64,000 nt of DNA from an uncultured Prevotella sp. (GCA_900314935.1 OMXE01000014.1:1-64000), one strand, 5' to 3'. Shown: positions 34,662 to 43,854, numbered from the stretch's first letter. Translations and numbers: made by a program. The notes: generated from the letters alone by a model not told the origin.

Positions 34662-35513
34662 ATGAGCGATAGTTATGGAACAACCCTCATACTGAAACGT
34701 CATGAGGACTTTGAAAAAGTAGCTGCGTACGTAAAGCAGCAGGTACGCGAAAAGAGTATTGAACAGGAAGGTGAAAACCTTTCAGAAGACGGAGAACTTG
34801 TAGGGCTTCAGATTAATGAAGATAAGAACTGTATCATCTGGCACGACTATTCGTATCCCGGAGACCATTTTAATTTCAATTCCATCGCAGAAAGTGTCAT
34901 CAAGGAGTTCCCTGGTGTTGAGATGGAACGTCAAGGCTGGTGGGGGCCACAAGACATATGGAACTATGTCATCGTAGATGGCAAATGGCAAGAATATACT
35001 CTTTGGAAGTTTGTCGCATATACTGACGGAAAGGGCGAGGAAGATCAATTGGAGTACAAGCAACTGATAGATGGACGGACCGAGGAAGAAAGACATGAAG
35101 AACGCGACAAGATGTGTAAGGAAATGGCAGAGCGCCTAAGCCGGTTACATCCTGATGTAGAGATTGCGGTATATGCATACGATTGGTATGGGGTTTACAC
35201 AATAGTCGAGGAGTTCTATAGTGCAAAAGACGGACGGGCCACAAAAGAAATGGTGGATCGCGGATTGGTGGAAATAATGGATTACTTCGAAGATATGGAA
35301 TGGGTAGGGAGTCTCGGTCATGTGCTTCTTCACCCGAAGGAATTTGCAACTGAACTCATTAAGCGAGCACGTGAGGGCGATTATCATTGTCGGCGTTTTG
35401 CTCACTACATGCTGATGGATGGCGAAACAACACAAGATACCAGTCTGATAGAACCCACCGATAAGAAATGGCTGATGGCACAGCAATGGGATTACGAGAA
35501 AGGTTGGATTTGA
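34662..35513 (+). CDS. Hypothetical protein
   Basis: 283 residues, acidic, no signal or TM. The N-terminal third (about 1-110) has D-F-E-K-V-A-A-Y-V-K-Q-Q-V and later G-W-W-G-P-Q-D. The middle (about 130-165) is a charged helix, then V-E-I-A-V-Y-A-Y-D-W-Y-G-V-Y. Nothing matches a known catalytic set. It follows the repeat tract and may be a cargo gene of the island. Confidence 0.5.
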   Translation: MSDSYGTTLILKRHEDFEKVAAYVKQQVREKSIEQEGENLSEDGELVGLQINEDKNCIIWHDYSYPGDHFNFNSIAESVIKEFPGVEMERQGWWGPQDIWNYVIVDGKWQEYTLWKFVAYTDGKGEEDQLEYKQLIDGRTEEERHEERDKMCKEMAERLSRLHPDVEIAVYAYDWYGVYTIVEEFYSAKDGRATKEMVDRGLVEIMDYFEDMEWVGSLGHVLLHPKEFATELIKRAREGDYHCRRFAHYMLMDGETTQDTSLIEPTDKKWLMAQQWDYEKGWI

Positions 35514-35596
35514 GTGATCAGATTGCCAATGGGGATTACGATTCCTCTCGATATTATACGCCAAGAGAACTGAAGAAAATGATAATTAACAAATAA
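35504..35596 (+). CDS. Possible 30-codon ORF overlapping the previous gene
   Basis: A TTG at 35504, in another frame than the gene it overlaps, opens 30 codons ending D-Y-D-S-S-R-Y-Y-T-P-R-E-L-K-K-M-I-I-N-K. It could be a shifted C-terminus of the protein at 34662 or an independent micro-ORF. Weak. Confidence 0.25.
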   Translation: MDLSDQIANGDYDSSRYYTPRELKKMIINK

Positions 35597-35602
35597 CAAT
35601 AG

Positions 35603-35626
35603 AACCTCACGATATATAGGGAATCG
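35603..35626. repeat. Shared leader element, copy 2
   Basis: Matches 29184-29207 at 22 of 24 positions. The ATG at 35638 stands at the same distance as in copy 1, which helps choose that start over the ATG at 35632. Confidence 0.6.
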
Positions 35627-35637
35627 CAGAAATGATT

Positions 35638-36321
35638 ATGGGATTAAAACTTTATAAAAACATGAAATCTAGCCCCCGTACATTTAAAGAAATCATGGAG
35701 GAAGAGCAGCAAGATCTATGGCTTCAAGCAACAGAAAGCGTAAAGAAACTGATTGAAATGCAAAAGCGAGTTGTGGTATTATTGCCAGAATATAGGAAAC
35801 AATTGCCTTCAAGTTTTAAGGAGTTGGAAGATTCTAATGCCCAATCTGCATTAAAAACCCATATCCGACTTCGTTCTCTATATGCTCTTTCTGAAAAGAT
35901 ATGGGAAAAGATCGAAAAAGAATGTAAGACTTTGGCTAACTGTTCAGTAAATGGTTCTTCTGAAGAAAGAGACGCACAAGAGGTTCTTCAAGCCACATTA
36001 ACGGCTATCGAAGAGTTCCCTTTTGATTCTATTATTGAAGATAATGTCACAGGTTTGCTTAGAATTAATGATGAACTAAAGAATAAATTCAAGGAAAGCC
36101 TTGATTTTGGTGTCTATAATCCTACTTGCAGATTTAGTGATATTATAGGTGTCATCAACAATAGTGGGCTTCTGGATGAGTGGATTTGGAAAGATGCTAT
36201 CAACAGTCAAGATCCAGATAGTTCAAATTTGAAGGACTTGTTAGATGATGATACGATGGTAGGATCCCTGAGGACATCATTTACTTTGAGTCCGACGAGG
36301 AGTTTACAGATTTCTGCTTAG
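35638..36321 (+). CDS. Hypothetical helical protein with an anomalous C-terminus
   Basis: 227 residues from ATG 35638. Helical and charged from E-E-E-Q-Q-D-L-W through L-L-P-E-Y-R. No known motif. The last 15 or so residues (S-L-R-T-S-F-T-L-S-P-T-R) are unlike the rest. In another frame from about 36252 the DNA encodes an acidic, well-behaved sequence, so the gene may be frameshifted or truncated near 36260 and the true C-terminus may lie in the next open frame. Confidence 0.45.
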   Translation: MGLKLYKNMKSSPRTFKEIMEEEQQDLWLQATESVKKLIEMQKRVVVLLPEYRKQLPSSFKELEDSNAQSALKTHIRLRSLYALSEKIWEKIEKECKTLANCSVNGSSEERDAQEVLQATLTAIEEFPFDSIIEDNVTGLLRINDELKNKFKESLDFGVYNPTCRFSDIIGVINNSGLLDEWIWKDAINSQDPDSSNLKDLLDDDTMVGSLRTSFTLSPTRSLQISA

Positions 36322-36566
36322 CACCTTATGCTGTGGTGAGAGAGACTGCTAAGGGTAATCTGGTAGTGGAAGGTCAGTATTCAGACTTGTACAAGAAGTA
36401 CGTGGAGGAAGGCAAGACATTCATCATCAAAGATGAGAACTCACAGGTTTACAAGCGACTATGTGTGAGTAAACGAGTTCCCATCAAGGTTGAGGGTTTC
36501 CCGGATTACAACCGCTCTACCTTGGTTCAATTACCCGTGGAGAACTTGGAGGAATGGGAACGTTAG
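36252..36566 (+). pseudogene. Detached C-terminal protein fragment (frameshift or deletion product)
   Basis: Open from 36252 with no good start before GTG 36333. It reads P-E-D-I-I-Y-F-E-S-D-E-E-F-T-D-F-C-L-A-P then A-K-G-N-L-V-V-E-G and ends L-P-V-E-N-L-E-E-W-E-R, about 104 codons. The protein-like composition upstream of any start suggests it lost its N-terminus or was continuous with the gene at 35638. Followed at once by a terminator. Confidence 0.5.
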
Positions 36567-36574
36567 CCTCGGAA

Positions 36575-36614
36575 TAATAAGGACTGGTAATTATCATTTT
36601 CAGTCCTTATTTTT
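36575..36614 (+). terminator. Terminator closing the accessory island
   Basis: AATAAGGACT (36575-36584) pairs with AGTCCTTATT (36601-36610), followed by TTTT. Confidence 0.75.
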
Positions 36615-36755
36615 TATGAATATTGCTCCGCTATATTGTGTAATTACATGATTACCAGAAGAATCGGGGCGGAGGAATTTTAATGGGGTTATGTGTTTGA
36701 AAAGGGTGACAACCAATTGTTATAGACACATGGCCCACAACTCACCTTATATAAT

Positions 36756-36809
36756 TGCTCCGCTAACAACTTGTTGATCACTAGTCAATTAAGGGGTATT
36801 AGCGGAGCA
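36756..36809. repeat. 11-bp perfect inverted repeat
   Basis: TGCTCCGCTAA (36756-36766) and TTAGCGGAGCA (36799-36809), separated by 32 bp. A related half (TTGCTCCGCTA) also occurs near 36623. Part of the 566-bp gap 36567-37132, which holds repeats but no gene I can support. Confidence 0.65.
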
Positions 36810-36860
36810 TTCTTTTATTCAAATCCTTCACACCTTCACAACGTCTGTTTACCTTCAAAA

Positions 36861-36967
36861 TCTTACAAGCCTTATAACGCCACTCAACTAGGCTGATAAG
36901 TGGGTCTAACTAGGCTGATAAGTGGGTCTAACTAGGCTGATAAGTAGGTCCAACTAGGCTTGTAAGA
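36861..36967. repeat. 22-bp tandem repeats closed by a 12-bp inverted repeat
   Basis: The 22-bp unit starting AACTAGGCTGATAAG occurs at 36886-36907 and 36908-36929 (identical), at 36930-36951 (two changes) and partly at 36952-36960. The array is bracketed by TCTTACAAGCCT (36861-36872) and its exact reverse complement AGGCTTGTAAGA (36956-36967). Not a CRISPR: there are no spacers. Candidate iteron-like, protein-binding or phase-variable site. Confidence 0.8.
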
Positions 36968-37132
36968 GTTGTTGCGAAGACAAGTGGGAAATATTGGGTA
37001 AATTACAAAAAACAAGTAATTATCTTCGGTTTAATGAATGTTAAAGTGGAAGGAAAGACTAAATAAATGAAGACAAATGACTATATTTGTGGTTGAAAAG
37101 AATTCAGAAACTAAAAACCTTTAATTAACTCC

Positions 37133-37510
37133 ATGATGAAGAAGCTGTTCACTACCCTACTCCTCTTGTTGGCATTGACCGTTCAGGCGCAACGCCAGCA
37201 AAAGATTTCGTATATTGAAGAGACGAAGAATTGGTACTACGTCTATGATGAGCAAGGCAAGAAGATTGGCGGACTGTCGCGTAGCAACGTGGGTGAACTC
37301 AAAGGCTGGGGTGCCGACTTCTTCGTAGCGAAACGCCATTCGTTCTATTTCATCTGCGATGCCAAAGGGAAGACGCTGAAAACCATGAACGTCTCTGTCG
37401 TAGGCGAAATTGTCGGCGTCACCAACACCACCATCACCAGTCGTAAAGGCAGCTGGATCTTCACATGGAACAAAGAGGGAAAGAAAATCAGTGCAAGATC
37501 GGCTAATTAA
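37133..37510 (+). CDS. Small secreted protein
   Basis: 125 residues. The N-terminal signal peptide (M-M-K-K-L-F-T-T-L-L-L-L-L-A-L-T-V-Q-A-Q) is cut near residue 20. The mature part has three similar short beta units (W-Y-Y-V-Y-D-E-Q-G-K-K-I, F-Y-F-I-C-D-A-K-G-K-T-L, W-I-F-T-W-N-K-E-G-K-K-I), so it is an internally repeated beta protein of the W/Y-x-D-x-x-G-K type (propeller- or WG-repeat-like). Periplasmic or secreted. Function unknown. Confidence 0.65.
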   Translation: MMKKLFTTLLLLLALTVQAQRQQKISYIEETKNWYYVYDEQGKKIGGLSRSNVGELKGWGADFFVAKRHSFYFICDAKGKTLKTMNVSVVGEIVGVTNTTITSRKGSWIFTWNKEGKKISARSAN

Positions 37511-37575
37511 TAAACCAAAAGGTGGGATTCGCCACCAACTGCTGAAAATTAGACAAACGTTTTATGTTGCTTCCG

Positions 37576-37610
37576 CCGCACAGTGTGAATCATGCACTGT
37601 GCGGTTTTGT
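37576..37610 (+). terminator. Terminator after the small secreted protein gene
   Basis: CCGCACAGTG (37576-37585) and CACTGTGCGG (37595-37604) form a perfect 10-bp stem followed by TTTTGTTGTT. Confidence 0.85.
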
Positions 37611-37717
37611 TGTTGAAAAACGTTGTTGTTTGGACAGAAAATGAGGACGATTGTCCGTTTTGTCCAAACAACGGTTAGTTGTCCACACAAGTTAAGAAGA
37701 AACTGAAAGGAAAATGA

Positions 37718-37747
37718 TTGACCTGCTAAAAAGGCATATTACCTTTG
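37718..37747 (+). promoter_or_regulatory. Promoter of the large lipoprotein gene
   Basis: TTG 37718-37720 and TACCTTTG 37740-37747, spaced 19 bp. The ATG is at 37853, giving a leader of about 100 nt without a recognised motif. Confidence 0.6.
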
Positions 37748-37852
37748 CTCTCGCAAACAAGTAGCTCAGGTCGTATAGGATGCAAGAAACTCCTCAAAGA
37801 CTACACTACAAGTAATATAATAAATAAGGTAGAAAATCAATCATCAAATAAA

Positions 37853-39943
37853 ATGAAAGCAAAAAAGAATCTGGTAAGACTGGTGCTCATGAGCATCGTT
37901 ACCGTAACAGCAAGTTTTGGTTTCTCCTCTTGTTCTGACGAACTGAGCGAAGAAGCAGTGAACAACAACCAACCGACCGCCGATGGCACCTCAGTGCTCG
38001 AGGCATACGGTTTGACATTCGAGAACTTCGACAACGCCAACGACGTGATCATCATGAATGCCGACACCACGAAGCTGAGCGTGAGCAAGGCCTACGCCGA
38101 CAAGATGGGTATCACCTCGTTCGTGAACCACCCGATGGGTATCTGGCACAATATGAGTCAGCTGCCCTACATCCGTAAGGCGACAGCCCAGAAACTCGAA
38201 GGCGACCGCTACATCCTGGATGTTGTTCCTGCTTCCGTTGCAGAGATTATCGGTGACAAGAAGGTGAACCTGCAGACCGATATCTACGTGAATGATGAGC
38301 CGACCGACATTATGACTCGTGCCGTTGCCTGTAACATTCCCGACTATGCGGCCAAGTATGTCGACCATAACAACGTGATTCACCCAGCAGTGATCCACCT
38401 GACCGACCCCTATGGCTACAAAGACGAATACCACACCAACGAGGACCAGCCTGAGGCTATACAGACCCGTGCTGCCCAGAACGGTGAGTACAAGTACATG
38501 ACAGCAGAGGAACTGGTGGGCGAGACACGTTGGAGCGTCAGCAAGCGACTGCTGGGTGTTGACACCGAGGTGAAGCGTAACTTCAAGTTCGCTGCCAAGG
38601 GATCGAAAGACTCTGTACAAGTGAACTTCAAGGCTGGTGTGAATTTCGAACTGAACTACTTCCTCACCCTCGAAGGCGGTCTGCAGTGGAGCGGTATCCT
38701 TCCTGAACCGTACGTAAAGAAGTTTGAGACCGGTGTTGACGGTAGCTTTGGCGTGGATGCCAGCGTGGAGTTCAGCTTTGAGAAGAAACTGGATCTCGGC
38801 GACAAGCTGAAGTTCGAGCTCGCTAAGTTCAACGGCTATTCGTTCACCTTCTGGGTAGGTCCGGTTCCTGTTCTCATCAGTGTAGATCCGAACATCTTCA
38901 TGAAGTTCGACGGTAGCATCTCTGGTAAGGTTACCACAGGTTTCAAGTATGAGTATGGTAATAAGTTCATGGGTGGTGCCCGCTATACCAGCGGTCATGG
39001 CTGGGAAGGCATGGGTTACTTCAAGGAGACGGCCAACAAGTTCGAGATCATCCCTGCACGTGTAGCGTTCAAGTACACATCTGGTTTAGGCATCTTCCTC
39101 GGTGCAGACATCACCATCTACAAATGTGCCGGTCCTGAGTTAGCCATAGGTCCTCATCTGGGCGGCGAACTGACAGCCACAATCAAGCCTATTGAGGCTC
39201 AGAAGCCAGAAGACCTAGTGGATGTGAAGGGAAAGATCGAGCTGTCCATCAATGCCGAGTTAGGAGCCAAACTGAGTCTGCTGGGTTACAAACTGGCCGA
39301 GACGACAGTCACCATCCCCTTGGCTGGTCCTTGGACACTGGCTAAGTTCCCCAGCGATGGAACAGAGCACAAGGTAGGTGATACCGACGGTGTAGCATCC
39401 TTACCACCATCATGCACTCCTTGGAAGAACTTCTACAATAAGGTGGAAAGCAGCGCCTTCGCCAAAAGCTACAAAGAGGCGATGCAAAAAGTGATCAGTA
39501 TGTTGAAAGAGATGTACAACTACGATGAAGCCAAGGCCCGCCAAATGGCCATCGATAGAATGCAAGAAGGTAGGAACAGCGAGCCCGAAGCTACCTATGC
39601 TGTGATGGATGACGTTGTTGGCAATCTGAAGAATTATATGGAAGAGTTGGAAGTACTGTACTACGACTACAAGTACCAGAAGGCTGGCGAGACAGGCGAC
39701 TACGAGTGGATCAACGCAGAAAACTGGAAACAAATCTGTCAGCTGATGGCATCCAGATATTCATGGTACTGCTACAACACCACCCGTGAACAGGGTGAGG
39801 TGAATATCCACAAGTGGTTTAAGATAGCCTTCAATCGTGAACCGGATTCCTCTTCAGCAGAGGACATGTCATGGATCTCTGAGCGCTACAGAAACTATCC
39901 TGAGTGGGAATACAAGTACAAGAGTCAGTTCCCCAAACCATGA
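37853..39943 (+). CDS. Large lipoprotein of unknown function
   Basis: 696 residues from ATG 37853 (the longer frame has no promoter-consistent start). The lipoprotein signal ends at S-S-C near residue 26, followed by acidic D-E-L-S-E-E, which favours surface export in Bacteroidota. After a mixed region comes a long beta-rich stretch (about 215-530; F-K-F-A-A-K-G then repeated V-N-F-x-L-N and F-E-x-G) with features of a barrel- or jelly-roll-like protein. A helical C-terminal part (about 540-696; E-A-M-Q-K-V-I-S-M-L-K-E-M, Y-D-Y-K-Y-Q) ends it. No recognised family. Monocistronic, with its own promoter and terminator. Confidence 0.65.
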   Translation: MKAKKNLVRLVLMSIVTVTASFGFSSCSDELSEEAVNNNQPTADGTSVLEAYGLTFENFDNANDVIIMNADTTKLSVSKAYADKMGITSFVNHPMGIWHNMSQLPYIRKATAQKLEGDRYILDVVPASVAEIIGDKKVNLQTDIYVNDEPTDIMTRAVACNIPDYAAKYVDHNNVIHPAVIHLTDPYGYKDEYHTNEDQPEAIQTRAAQNGEYKYMTAEELVGETRWSVSKRLLGVDTEVKRNFKFAAKGSKDSVQVNFKAGVNFELNYFLTLEGGLQWSGILPEPYVKKFETGVDGSFGVDASVEFSFEKKLDLGDKLKFELAKFNGYSFTFWVGPVPVLISVDPNIFMKFDGSISGKVTTGFKYEYGNKFMGGARYTSGHGWEGMGYFKETANKFEIIPARVAFKYTSGLGIFLGADITIYKCAGPELAIGPHLGGELTATIKPIEAQKPEDLVDVKGKIELSINAELGAKLSLLGYKLAETTVTIPLAGPWTLAKFPSDGTEHKVGDTDGVASLPPSCTPWKNFYNKVESSAFAKSYKEAMQKVISMLKEMYNYDEAKARQMAIDRMQEGRNSEPEATYAVMDDVVGNLKNYMEELEVLYYDYKYQKAGETGDYEWINAENWKQICQLMASRYSWYCYNTTREQGEVNIHKWFKIAFNREPDSSSAEDMSWISERYRNYPEWEYKYKSQFPKP

Positions 39944-39970
39944 TGCAACTACTAACAGACTAACAAAAAG

Positions 39971-39995
39971 GCTTCCCCAACGGGAAGCTTTTTTT
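39971..39995 (+). terminator. Terminator after the large lipoprotein gene
   Basis: GCTTCCC-CAAC-GGGAAGC followed by seven T. Confidence 0.9.
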
Positions 39996-40015
39996 ATGTT
40001 TTTATCCCAGAATAC

Positions 40016-40046
40016 TTTGCAGTTATCTGAATAATGCATATCTTTG
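40016..40046 (+). promoter_or_regulatory. Promoter of the regulator-ispE operon
   Basis: TTTG 40016-40019 and TATCTTTG 40039-40046 with exact 19-bp spacing. Confidence 0.75.
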
Positions 40047-40067
40047 CAGAAACAATCATGAAGGAAG

Positions 40068-40634
40068 ATGACTGAGAAGGAATACCAACAGCAGTTAGAA
40101 GAGCTGAGGCATCAGGTGGAGGTGCTGCAGAAGGCCAACATCGACCTGATGAACCGCAACATACAGTTAGGACAGCATGTGGATGCTTACTATGATGTTC
40201 GTCGACGCATACAGATGCTCAAGGAGCTCGTCATCCGTCACAAGGAGCTGATCAAGCATGCCGACCTGCGTGACGATGCGGAACTGATGGCACTCATTGA
40301 GACACGACTGGAGCAGGAACTGCCCCATGAGAATCCCGATTTCGGACTGAAGGAACTGGCAGAGTTCATTGGTACCTCGCAAACACGCATCATCGACCTG
40401 TTCCGTCGCTCAATCGTACATAAGAACGTCGACGACTACCTGGACTACCTTCGACTGCTTCGCTCCATGTATTATATACAGAGCAAACCACAATGGGGTA
40501 TCGCTGCCTGTGCGCAGCAGGCCGGCTTTTCTGTCATCCGTACCTTCAACAGGAAATTCCAGGACGCGCTCGGCATGACACCCCATGAGTTCCGCATGAT
40601 CATAGAAAGTAATCAGAACAACGAAACAAAATAA
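40068..40634 (+). CDS. AraC-type HTH regulator with N-terminal coiled coil
   Basis: 188 residues. The first 65 or so form a coiled coil (L-E-E-L-R-H-Q-V-E-V-L-Q-K-A-N). The AraC HTH domain occupies about 95-185: F-G-L-K-E-L-A-E-F-I-G-T-S-Q-T-R-I (first HTH), then G-I-A-A-C-A-Q-Q-A-G-F-S-V-I-R-T-F-N-R-K-F (second HTH), G-M-T-P-H-E-F-R. No ligand domain; dimerisation by coiled coil is expected. Four bases before ispE, so co-transcribed. Target unknown. Confidence 0.82.
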   Translation: MTEKEYQQQLEELRHQVEVLQKANIDLMNRNIQLGQHVDAYYDVRRRIQMLKELVIRHKELIKHADLRDDAELMALIETRLEQELPHENPDFGLKELAEFIGTSQTRIIDLFRRSIVHKNVDDYLDYLRLLRSMYYIQSKPQWGIAACAQQAGFSVIRTFNRKFQDALGMTPHEFRMIIESNQNNETK

Positions 40635-40637
40635 TAT

Positions 40638-41456
40638 ATGAGAATCCAGCCTTGTGCAAAGATCAACTTAGGACTGAACATCGTGGCACGACGTGAAGAC
40701 GGGTACCACCTGCTGGAAACGGTCTTCTACCCTGTGCCTATCCATGATGAGATCTCGATAGAGGAACGCCCGGACGACGGACAGTCGAGGTGTCTGTTGT
40801 CTATCAACGGGAATCCCATCGAGGGTGATCCGGAGAAGAACCTGGTGGTGCGCGCCTACCGACAGCTGGAAAAACAATACGAGCTACCCCCTGTCTCTAT
40901 TACCCTTACCAAGAACATCCCCATGCAGGCTGGTATGGGAGGTGGTTCTGCTGATGGGGCCTTTACGTTGCGACTCCTCAACGAGATGTTCCAGTTGGGA
41001 ATGACGACAGAAGAGTTGGAAGCTGCTGCAGTACCGTTGGGAGCCGACTGTGCTTTCTTTATCCAAGCAAAACCTGCATATGCAGAGGGCATCGGTGAGA
41101 TTCTTCACCCTATTGACCTTTCGTTGGACAAATATTCCTTGGCGATTGTCAAGCCACCCATTGCCGTCTCCACCCGTGAAGCCTTTGCCTTGATCAGTCC
41201 GAAGCGACCTGTTCAATGCTGTCGCGAGGTGGTCATACAGCCCGTAGAGACCTGGCGCGACAGTCTTACCAATGATTTCGAGGAGAGCATCTTCCCCCAA
41301 TATCCTGCTATCGGTGCCATCAAGGAAAAGCTCTATGATCTTGGAGCGGTATATGCCGCCATGAGCGGTAGCGGAAGTGCCCTGTTTGCCCTCTTCGCCA
41401 ACAAGCCAGAATCATTACAAACCTATTTCCCTGACTGCTTCACAGCCGTTCTGTAA
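40638..41456 (+). CDS. ispE: 4-diphosphocytidyl-2-C-methyl-D-erythritol kinase
   Basis: 272 residues. Phosphorylates CDP-ME in the MEP isoprenoid pathway. GHMP-kinase marks: A-K-I-N-L-G-L (N-terminal), the ATP loop P-M-Q-A-G-M-G-G-G-S-A-D-G-A (about 95-108), L-G-A-D-C-A-F-F near 133 and the C-terminal M-S-G-S-G-S-A-L-F (about 237-245). Cytoplasmic. Second gene after the AraC-type regulator. Confidence 0.95.
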   Translation: MRIQPCAKINLGLNIVARREDGYHLLETVFYPVPIHDEISIEERPDDGQSRCLLSINGNPIEGDPEKNLVVRAYRQLEKQYELPPVSITLTKNIPMQAGMGGGSADGAFTLRLLNEMFQLGMTTEELEAAAVPLGADCAFFIQAKPAYAEGIGEILHPIDLSLDKYSLAIVKPPIAVSTREAFALISPKRPVQCCREVVIQPVETWRDSLTNDFEESIFPQYPAIGAIKEKLYDLGAVYAAMSGSGSALFALFANKPESLQTYFPDCFTAVL

Positions 41457-41493
41457 AACTTTAGAAGAAGATTGCAAAAAATACGCTGGAAAA

Positions 41494-41525
41494 TTTGGTG
41501 GTGTGGATAAAAATCACTACTTTTG
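41494..41525 (+). promoter_or_regulatory. Promoter of rho
   Basis: TTTG 41494-41497 and TACTTTTG 41518-41525 (20 bp apart). The leader before the ATG at 41646 is about 115 nt; it may carry rho autoregulation as in other bacteria, but no specific element is recognised. Confidence 0.65.
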
Positions 41526-41645
41526 CAGTCGATTTCAAATTAAGTCGTTTCCGGATTATGGTCGGGGGCTACGCTCCAATGACAAGGTAAACGGCAAGAA
41601 TCAATTATTCAACATCCAATTTTTAAAAATACACATATCCTACGT

Positions 41646-43667
41646 ATGTATAACATAGACGAATTATCATCGAAGAATATCTCCGAACTGGAAGATATTG
41701 CGAAAGAGCTTGGTATATCCATTGACAAGAAATCCTCTCAGCAGGACATCGTTTACACGATTCTTGATGAGCAGGCTAAGATAGGTGCGGCTAAAACGCC
41801 TCTTACTACAAAGCGTAAGCGCGTACGTATCAGTAAGAAAGATACTGACCGCGTTTATTCCGTTAACGGGAAGGAAGGCGAGAACTTCGACTTGAAGAAA
41901 AGCAAGAGTGCTACACCTGAGGTTGCTCCCTTGTTTTCAACCGAAAATGTTGAAATAGCAACAGTACCTGAGCAGGAAGAGGCCCCGGCAGTTGAGGAGC
42001 CCAAGACAGAGAAGCCCAAGGCTGAGAAAAGTAAGAAAGCTGCTGCTGAAGAGATCTTGGCACAGTTCCCCAAGCATCGTGGAAGAAAGTCTAAGGCCGA
42101 GCTGGCAGCCATTGCAGCCGCAGAGGCAGCCCAGAAGGAGCAGGAAGCAGCAGAAAAGGCCGAATCTGTTGAAGAGACCGTTAATGAACCTGAGTCGGTA
42201 GTGGAACAGGAAGATATCATGGATGCTGTTCCTGAGGCAGAGTTTGCTACTGGAGAACCATCGGAATCCGACAATGAAGAGCAGAGTGATCTTCTGGCTC
42301 AGCTTCAGGCCAAGGTAAATGCCCATCATGAAGAAGCCGAACAGTCGTTAGGCTCTAATGGTATTTGGGAAGGTGACCCGGGCGATGGAACCGATTTCAT
42401 TCCTGTGGTCGATCTTCCGATAGAGGATCATTCCGTGCTTCCCAACTACGACATGTTCGACAACCCCACCACACCGATGCCCACAGCACAGCCTTCATTA
42501 CGTCCTGCCGCTGTACAGCAGCAGCCGATGAGTGCCGCATACGACTTCTCTGATATCATCCGAGCCAATGGTGTGCTTGAGGTAATGCCCGACGGATACG
42601 GATTCCTCCGTTCCAGCGACTACAACTACCTCTCTTCACCTGATGATGTGTATGTGTCAGTGGCACAAATCAAGCGTTACGGCTTGAAGACCGGTGATGT
42701 GGTAAACTGTCATGTCCGTCCTCCCCACGATGGTGAGAAGTACTTCCCGCTGACCAGCATTGATCAGATTAACGGACGAGTACCTTCTGAAGTGCGCGAC
42801 AGAATTCCTTTCGAGCACCTCACTCCCCTCTTCCCGGATGAGAAATATACCCTTTGCGGCGACCCGAGGACAACCAACCTCAGTACCCGCGTGGTAGATC
42901 TCTTTGCTCCTATCGGTAAGGGTCAGCGTGCACTGATCGTAGCTCAGCCTAAGACCGGTAAGACCATCTTGATGAAGGACATTGCGAACGCTATTGCAGC
43001 CAACCATCCTGAGGCTTATCTGATGATGCTGCTTATTGACGAGCGTCCTGAGGAGGTTACCGACATGGCTCGTACAGTAAATGCAGAGGTGATTGCTTCT
43101 ACTTTCGATGAGCCAGCTGAGCGTCACGTGAAGATTGCCGGTATCGTCTTGGAGAAAGCCAAGCGAATGGTGGAATGCGGTCATGATGTAGTGATCTTCC
43201 TCGACTCCATTACCCGTCTTGCCCGTGCTTACAACACCGTTGCTCCTGCCAGTGGTAAGGTGCTTACTGGTGGTGTGGATGCTAATGCTCTGCAGAAGCC
43301 GAAGCGTTTCTTCGGTGCTGCCCGTAACATTGAGGGCGGCGGTAGTCTGACGATTGTTGCTACGGCCCTTATCGACACCGGTTCGAAGATGGATGAGGTA
43401 ATCTTCGAGGAGTTCAAGGGTACAGGTAACATGGAGTTGCAGCTTGATCGCTCACTCAGTAATAAGCGTATCTTCCCGGCTGTCAACCTCGTGGCATCAA
43501 GTACACGTCGTGATGATCTGCTCCAGGATAGGACAACACTCGACCGCATGTGGATTCTCCGTAAGTATATTGCTGATATGAATCCGATTGAGGCGATGAA
43601 CACCATTCATGATAGTATGGAACGTACGAAGAGTAATGAAGAGTTCCTGCTGTCGATGAACTCGTAG
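41646..43667 (+). CDS. rho: Transcription termination factor Rho
   Basis: 673 residues, far longer than the usual 420. The Rho N-terminal helical domain (about 1-45) is followed by a low-complexity Ala/Glu/Lys/Pro-rich insertion (about 60-290), as seen in Bacteroidota. The OB-fold RNA-binding domain has [14 protein letters not shown] (about 312-325). The motor has Walker A P-K-T-G-K-T, Walker [11 protein letters not shown] and the R-loop/arginine region S-N-K-R-I-F-P-A-V. It unwinds RNA at termination sites. Monocistronic with a strong terminator. Confidence 0.97.
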   Translation: MYNIDELSSKNISELEDIAKELGISIDKKSSQQDIVYTILDEQAKIGAAKTPLTTKRKRVRISKKDTDRVYSVNGKEGENFDLKKSKSATPEVAPLFSTENVEIATVPEQEEAPAVEEPKTEKPKAEKSKKAAAEEILAQFPKHRGRKSKAELAAIAAAEAAQKEQEAAEKAESVEETVNEPESVVEQEDIMDAVPEAEFATGEPSESDNEEQSDLLAQLQAKVNAHHEEAEQSLGSNGIWEGDPGDGTDFIPVVDLPIEDHSVLPNYDMFDNPTTPMPTAQPSLRPAAVQQQPMSAAYDFSDIIRANGVLEVMPDGYGFLRSSDYNYLSSPDDVYVSVAQIKRYGLKTGDVVNCHVRPPHDGEKYFPLTSIDQINGRVPSEVRDRIPFEHLTPLFPDEKYTLCGDPRTTNLSTRVVDLFAPIGKGQRALIVAQPKTGKTILMKDIANAIAANHPEAYLMMLLIDERPEEVTDMARTVNAEVIASTFDEPAERHVKIAGIVLEKAKRMVECGHDVVIFLDSITRLARAYNTVAPASGKVLTGGVDANALQKPKRFFGAARNIEGGGSLTIVATALIDTGSKMDEVIFEEFKGTGNMELQLDRSLSNKRIFPAVNLVASSTRRDDLLQDRTTLDRMWILRKYIADMNPIEAMNTIHDSMERTKSNEEFLLSMNS

Positions 43668-43690
43668 TTTATAACAATTACGTAAAGTAA

Positions 43691-43736
43691 GAGGGCTTCA
43701 AACGATGACCAAAATCGTTTGCAGCCCTCTTTCTTT
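43691..43736 (+). terminator. Terminator after rho
   Basis: GAGGGCT-TCAAACGAT pairs imperfectly with ATCGTTTG-CAGCCCTC, followed by TTTCTTT. Confidence 0.8.
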
Positions 43737-43808
43737 GCATGTTTTTCCGTCGGGATTGACTCCGTCGATCCCCCACCCTGCCACGGGCCAATCCCCCAGA
43801 AAGAAAAT

Positions 43809-43842
43809 CTCCGAACGCGAAAGTAAACTTTCTCATTCGGAG
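43809..43842 (-). terminator. Terminator of the tRNA-Arg transcript
   Basis: An imperfect hairpin (CTCCGAA...TTCGGAG with GAAAGT/ACTTTC inside) just downstream of the tRNA on the minus strand, followed there by ATTTTCTT. Confidence 0.6.
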
Positions 43843-43854
43843 CTTCTCTTCCTG

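Noticed and set aside
21770..36566. Prophage or integrative conjugative element
   Set aside because: The FtsK-like gene could suggest conjugation, but no integrase, relaxase, Tra, capsid or tail gene is visible in the window.
36861..36967. CRISPR array
   Set aside because: The 22-bp units are directly adjacent without spacers, and no cas genes are near; the Cas4-like domain at 30759 belongs to a DUF2779 fusion.
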